A stretch of 64,000 nucleotides of DNA, taken from CBDCWA01 sp965223255 (GTDB lineage: Bacteria; Pseudomonadota; Alphaproteobacteria; Rhizobiales; Hyphomicrobiaceae). Within the stretch, counting starts at the first letter, position 1. Each line of letters opens with the position of its first letter. This document shows positions 60,447 to 64,000 of this stretch, in pieces. The DNA is taken from assembly GCA_965223255.1 (NCBI GenBank), contig CBDCWA010000004.1, positions 310,001 to 374,000 of the forward strand. The letters run 5' to 3'. The position numbers and the translations under genes are program-made. The notes below the pieces were generated by a model. It did no database searches. It was not told where the DNA came from and worked only from the letters and a program-made list of their open reading frames with translations.

Positions 60447-61499
60447 ATGCCGATGAAGTTTGGATTGTTTGACCACATCGAGAAGACAGATCGGCCACTT
60501 TCCACCAGCTTCGACGAGCGCCTGACGTTTGCTCAGGCCGCCGACCGGGCCGGCTTCTATTGCCTGCATCTGGCCGAACATCACTGCACGCCCCTCAATT
60601 CGACACCGGTCCCTGGCGTTTATCTGGGTGCCCTCTCCCGTCTCACAAAACAACTGCGATTTGGCCCGCTTGTTTATCTTCTCCCGCTCTATTCACCGCT
60701 CAGGCTTGCCGAAGAAATATGTATGCTTGATCACTTGAGCCATGGACGCCTTGAAGTCGGTGTCGGACGCGGCGTCTCGCCCTTCGAGCTCGGCTATCTC
60801 AATATCAATCATGACGAAAGCCGCGATATTTTCTTTGAGGCCTACGATTGCCTGACGACAGCCCTGCAAAACGACCCGTTTTCGTTCTCTGGCAATCGCT
60901 ATACATACGCTGACGTCCCAATGCCGCTGCGCCCGCTGCAACAGCCAATGCCGGCCTTTTGGTATGGCTCATCAAATACCACTGGTGCAAAATGGGCTGG
61001 CGAACAGGGCATGCACTTCGTCTCCAACGGGCCAACGCCGAAGGCGTTGGAAAACATTGATGCCTTCCGCTCCGCCCTTGCCGGGCGCTCCGGCCCGGCC
61101 CGTCCCAAGGCCGGCTTCGCAGGCGGCACCGCAATCGGTCTTCTGCGCCACATCGTGGTCGCCGAAACCGACGCCGAAGCCGAGACACTGGCCCGCCCGG
61201 CGCTCGAGCATCACAACGCCAGCCTCAATTGGCTGCGCCGCATCCACGCCTCAGAGGAGTTGACCAAGCGCATTGGCGCACACGCCGACGAAGGCTTCGA
61301 CAGTTGGCAAAAGAACGGCATGGTGATCGCCGGCCGGCCCGATACGGTCGTTGACATCGTCGCCGAACAAGTTGAGACCCTGGGCATCAACTATCTGGTT
61401 TCATACTTGTTTTTTGGCACTCTGACGCTCCCACAGGCACAGCGTTCGATGGATCTTTACGCCAGCGAAGTAATGCCCCGCTTAAAGGCCCTGAATTAG
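60447..61499 (+). CDS. LLM-class flavin-dependent monooxygenase
   Basis: Luciferase-like monooxygenase (350 residues) that would use reduced flavin and oxygen to oxidise a small organic substrate. The TIM-barrel start MKFGLFDHIEK, then HLAEHHCTP, RFGPLVYLLPLYSPLRLAEE and LEVGVGRGVSPFEL are typical. It starts at ATG 60447, or at the ATG two codons later. The TRAP terminator separates it from the transporter, so it has its own promoter. The substrate may be what the TRAP system imports. Confidence 0.9.
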   Translation: MPMKFGLFDHIEKTDRPLSTSFDERLTFAQAADRAGFYCLHLAEHHCTPLNSTPVPGVYLGALSRLTKQLRFGPLVYLLPLYSPLRLAEEICMLDHLSHGRLEVGVGRGVSPFELGYLNINHDESRDIFFEAYDCLTTALQNDPFSFSGNRYTYADVPMPLRPLQQPMPAFWYGSSNTTGAKWAGEQGMHFVSNGPTPKALENIDAFRSALAGRSGPARPKAGFAGGTAIGLLRHIVVAETDAEAETLARPALEHHNASLNWLRRIHASEELTKRIGAHADEGFDSWQKNGMVIAGRPDTVVDIVAEQVETLGINYLVSYLFFGTLTLPQAQRSMDLYASEVMPRLKALN

Positions 61500-61746
61500 C
61501 TGCACCAGCGACCGACCAAACCCAACAAATCATCGCCAATGCCTGGGGATAACCGGCCAATTGGCGCCGACCGCTGCCAGCCCGATACGAATCCGGTTAC
61601 CAAGAACGACAGGATTGGCGCGCCGGCCGTACAAGGGCGTATGCCGGTAGTCCGGGGCGAGCGGGGCAGCGAACATGAACAGCGGATTGCAGCAGTCCGA
61701 GACAAGGTGTATCAGTCGCCATCCACTAATTTGGCATCGCCCCATC

Positions 61747-62469
61747 ATGAGCCTTGTGGTTGGTGCCATGAGCCTGCTGGTCGCTGGTTGTGCCGGTTCG
61801 TCAGTCGGGCTTCCTAACCTGATGAACACCGCCACGCCCAAAAGCGCTCCGATTACTACTGGCTCAATTCCCAAAAGTGCGGCCCAATCAAACCCTAAAC
61901 CCATCGTCGCACTCTTAAGCGAAGTCGAGAAGCTGCGCCGTAACGGCCTGCGCCGACAGGCAATGCAACGCCTCGACAAAGCAGCCCATCGTCATCCCAA
62001 GAATCTTGATATTCTCAAACATCGCGCGCTGTTGTCATTGGAACTTGGCCACATCAAGAAAGCCGACAAGCTCTTGCGACGCGCCATCGCACAAGACGCG
62101 AAGGACTGGCGATTACAATCCGCCCTTGGCGCCGCCTACGCCGCCCAAGGCAAGCAGCGCCTGGCGCAGCTGACCCTGACCAAAGCCTTGAAATTATCGC
62201 CGCGCAACCCCGCCATATTGAACAATTTGGCCTTGTCATATGGTCTTAGTGGTAGAAAAAAAACGGCCGAGGCTATGCTGCGTCGCATCATCCGCACCGC
62301 CCGTGACAAACGTCATGTCGACCGCGCCCGCCAGAACCTTGCCCTTATGCTGGGCCTCGACGGCCGCATCAGCGAGGCAAAACGCGTAATCGGGAAGACC
62401 CTGCCTGCAGCGACCACCGATGCGAATATCAAGGTTCTGCGCTCGGTTCGCACATCCAAAAAGAAATAA
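61747..62469 (+). CDS. TPR lipoprotein, TadD-like
   Basis: The ATG at 61747 starts MSLVVGAMSLLVAGCAGSS, a signal peptide with lipobox VAGC (Cys15). About four TPR units follow (for example HRALLSLELGHIKKADKLLR, and LGAAYAAQGKQRLAQLTLTK). TadD is a Tad-pilus lipoprotein of this form and length (240). A cpaD gene at the window edge supports that reading, but other TPR lipoproteins look alike. The frame upstream of 61747 lacks signal character. Confidence 0.75.
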   Translation: MSLVVGAMSLLVAGCAGSSVGLPNLMNTATPKSAPITTGSIPKSAAQSNPKPIVALLSEVEKLRRNGLRRQAMQRLDKAAHRHPKNLDILKHRALLSLELGHIKKADKLLRRAIAQDAKDWRLQSALGAAYAAQGKQRLAQLTLTKALKLSPRNPAILNNLALSYGLSGRKKTAEAMLRRIIRTARDKRHVDRARQNLALMLGLDGRISEAKRVIGKTLPAATTDANIKVLRSVRTSKKK

Positions 62470-62604
62470 CAAAGGCCACGCCGCCGACCGGCGTACTATT
62501 TTGTGCCCCGATCCACGCCGGAATTGTTAGGGGTGGGCCTTGCGCGAACGCGCCTGCCCGGCCATCATCTGGAAATTGCGTCTGGCGACAGTATGATGTC
62601 GTCT

Positions 62605-62619
62605 GCACGGAGACCGGCC
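62605..62619 (+). promoter_or_regulatory. B12-box-like motif before hupE
   Basis: GCACGGAGACCGGCC matches 14 of 15 positions of the B12-box part of cobalamin riboswitches. The preceding bases include GCCA and CTGGAAATTGCG, loosely like the riboswitch core, but the earlier hallmark segments are not visible. It may be a degenerate riboswitch or chance. Confidence 0.3.
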
Positions 62620-62671
62620 CCGCTGTCGCTCTGACACGCCAATAGATCCTGTGTGAAGGGAACAACAAGAA

Positions 62672-63334
62672 ATGCTGTTGACCACAAGAACTGCACCGAT
62701 ACGACTGATCGCAGGCGCGGTCTTTCTGGCCTCAAGCGCGGTGCCGTCTGCAGCACATCACGCGATGGGCAGCAAACTGCCGGCAACAGCCTTTGAAGGC
62801 GTGATCTCTGGCCTCGCCCACCCGGTTATCGGCCTCGACCATCTGGCCTTCATCATCGCCATTGGCATCCTCGCCTATTTGGCACGAAGCATAATTGCAG
62901 TCCCGCTGGTATTTGTTGCAACCACCCTGCTTGGCACTGCTATTCATCTTGCGGGCCTGAGCATTCCCGTCCCAGAACTTCTGATCGCCCTCAGCCTGAT
63001 CGCGTCTGCGGCCGTGGTATTGTCCATTTCCAAACAGCAAGAACCGTCCTCGACACCGCGTCATGCACTTTTCTTGACACTGGCAGCTTGCGGGCTTTTC
63101 CACGGCTATGCCTATGGCGAAAGCATTGTCGGCGCCGAGCAAACACCACTTATCGCCTATCTGTTCGGCTTTGCATGCATTCAGATGCTGATTGCTTTAG
63201 CCGCCGCAGGCACCATGCAGACGCTATTTGCCCGTGCCACCCCAATTGCTGCAACCTTGTCACGGGTGGCAGCCGGAATCACCATCGCAGCAGTAGGCAT
63301 TGTAGCAATGATCGGCCAGACCCAATTTTTATAG
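62672..63334 (+). CDS. HupE/UreJ-family metal transporter
   Basis: Polytopic inner-membrane protein (220 residues, about six helices). A signal-like N-terminus ends SAAHHAMG. The family motif follows as HPVIGLDHLAFIIAIGIL, and a second His site in FHGYAYGESIVG. HupE/UreJ proteins are thought to move nickel or cobalt. AAGGGA precedes the ATG. No hydrogenase or urease gene is near. The B12-box-like motif upstream would point to cobalt. Confidence 0.87.
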   Translation: MLLTTRTAPIRLIAGAVFLASSAVPSAAHHAMGSKLPATAFEGVISGLAHPVIGLDHLAFIIAIGILAYLARSIIAVPLVFVATTLLGTAIHLAGLSIPVPELLIALSLIASAAVVLSISKQQEPSSTPRHALFLTLAACGLFHGYAYGESIVGAEQTPLIAYLFGFACIQMLIALAAAGTMQTLFARATPIAATLSRVAAGITIAAVGIVAMIGQTQFL

Positions 63335-63437
63335 GTCAATCGCACCTTGATCATCATGCGTGATGTTGGAACCACGACAACGGTTGCGGATTTTCGCACA
63401 AAAATGATCACCGACCTTATGCAACAATCGCGTCAGC

Positions 63438-64000
63438 CTATTGTTTGGTAGGCTTCGCGCCGCTGGCGCCCTCACTACTACTGCTGGCATTCTTGGAATT
63501 CTTGCTACCCTTCACATACTTACTCCATGTCTCGCTTCTGCGCTCAGATGAACGTGGAGACACCGGCTGCGGTTTGATCAGGTCGCGCGAATTTGCCACT
63601 GTTTTCGCAATGTTACGTTGGACCGAACAACCGAAATTTGGATAAAACACCCGATGCGGATCGACCCCTAGGTCTTCGGACCAGTCACCGCATTTCGGCG
63701 CGATCGCCACGGGCCGACGAAACGCCAACCGGATGGCATTCGCGCCCCGATATTTTGCGCTATGACGGCGAACCCGCAAGTTTCGCGCGTTCAGTCCCAA
63801 CCTCGTCATCGTATTGGAAACAGCTCGTAACGCACTTTGCGCCATCAACCGAGCGTGCCCGGATCGTGGGCTCGAGACATATAACGGACCAAGCGCCTGG
63901 CGCTTATAGCGCAACAAAAAGCGGTGCAGGTCGAGTTTCTGATGCTCCGACAGACCGCCACCATGATCCGGAATTTCCAGATACAACCGCTCTGGCAGGC
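63438..64000 (-). CDS. cpaD: Tad pilus assembly protein CpaD, 5' end beyond window
   Basis: The frame runs off the window (187 residues visible) and continues past the TTG at 63986, so the start is outside. The visible part matches CpaD, a Tad-pilus lipoprotein: LEIPDHGGGLSEHQ, then CGDWSEDLG and YPNFGCSVQRNIAKTVANSRDL with the conserved Cys. The Ser/Lys-rich tail ends GAKPTKQ. It lies convergent with hupE. Confidence 0.85.
   Translation of the reverse strand, partial: LPERLYLEIPDHGGGLSEHQKLDLHRFLLRYKRQALGPLYVSSPRSGHARLMAQSALRAVSNTMTRLGLNARNLRVRRHSAKYRGANAIRLAFRRPVAIAPKCGDWSEDLGVDPHRVFYPNFGCSVQRNIAKTVANSRDLIKPQPVSPRSSERRSETWSKYVKGSKNSKNASSSSEGASGAKPTKQ

Overview
The window reads as a chromosomal segment of an alphaproteobacterium. 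The evidence is a ccrM-type adenine methylase with an exact CtrA-type site upstream, a GTTC-N7-GTTC site of the alphaproteobacterial LexA type, a tol-pal block in the order ybgC-tolQRAB-pal-cpoB-tilS-ftsH-folP, ETF-ubiquinone oxidoreductase, TrmFO, a CpaD-type Tad pilus protein and several TRAP transporters. I cannot place it to genus. Most of the window is ordinary core chromosome. I see no prophage, insertion sequence, CRISPR array or rRNA operon. One tRNA-Arg(UCG) is present.

Layout. 1-5.4 kb: an incomplete Arg-rich secreted protein, enolase, then queC, a queuosine-precursor transporter (yhhQ) and an unusual protein joining an XRE helix-turn-helix to QueF, followed by a lysophospholipid acyltransferase. 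5.4-15.2 kb: thrS, a Sel1 protein with a TAXI-type binding protein, yidD, an IscU-like scaffold, folE, hisI, a patatin and glmM. 15.6-18.8 kb: an orphan ParA-type ATPase with an unknown partner, ruvB and ybgC. 19.3-30.6 kb: tolQRAB, a miniature lipoprotein gene with a degenerate upstream copy, pal, cpoB, tilS, ftsH and folP. 30.7-44.4 kb: MFS transporter, a lipoprotein with a possible Cys-His-Asp triad, trmFO, moaB, a family 4-like uracil-DNA glycosylase, ETF-QO, a large TPR protein, ispE and an SLC13-type transporter. 44.4-50.5 kb: two rSAM/selenodomain-associated transferases, a radical SAM protein behind a LexA-type box, rnhB, tRNA-Arg, queD, queE and ccrM. 50.6-64 kb: a BT1-like folate/biopterin transporter, an MFS exporter, an acyltransferase plus paired SMR-type genes, a VOC / TRAP / flavin-monooxygenase cluster, a TadD-like lipoprotein, HupE/UreJ and an incomplete cpaD.

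How the genes work together. FolE, QueD, QueE, QueC and QueF make the complete route from GTP to preQ1, in two clusters about 45 kb apart plus folE, and YhhQ gives a salvage route. FolE also feeds folate synthesis, with FolP in the window and TrmFO using methylene-tetrahydrofolate. The Tol-Pal genes form the envelope constriction machine, with CpoB as its periplasmic partner.

The most distinctive find is the XRE-QueF fusion. A queuosine enzyme carries its own DNA-binding domain, and the short gap to the divergent precursor transporter contains a direct repeat. This looks like an enzyme that could also act as a repressor or sensor. Other points of interest are a 13-bp perfect inverted repeat before ruvB, a nested RNA-like fold between ybgC and tolQ, the duplicated mini-lipoprotein, the acyltransferase-SMR-SMR operon and a B12-box-like motif before hupE.
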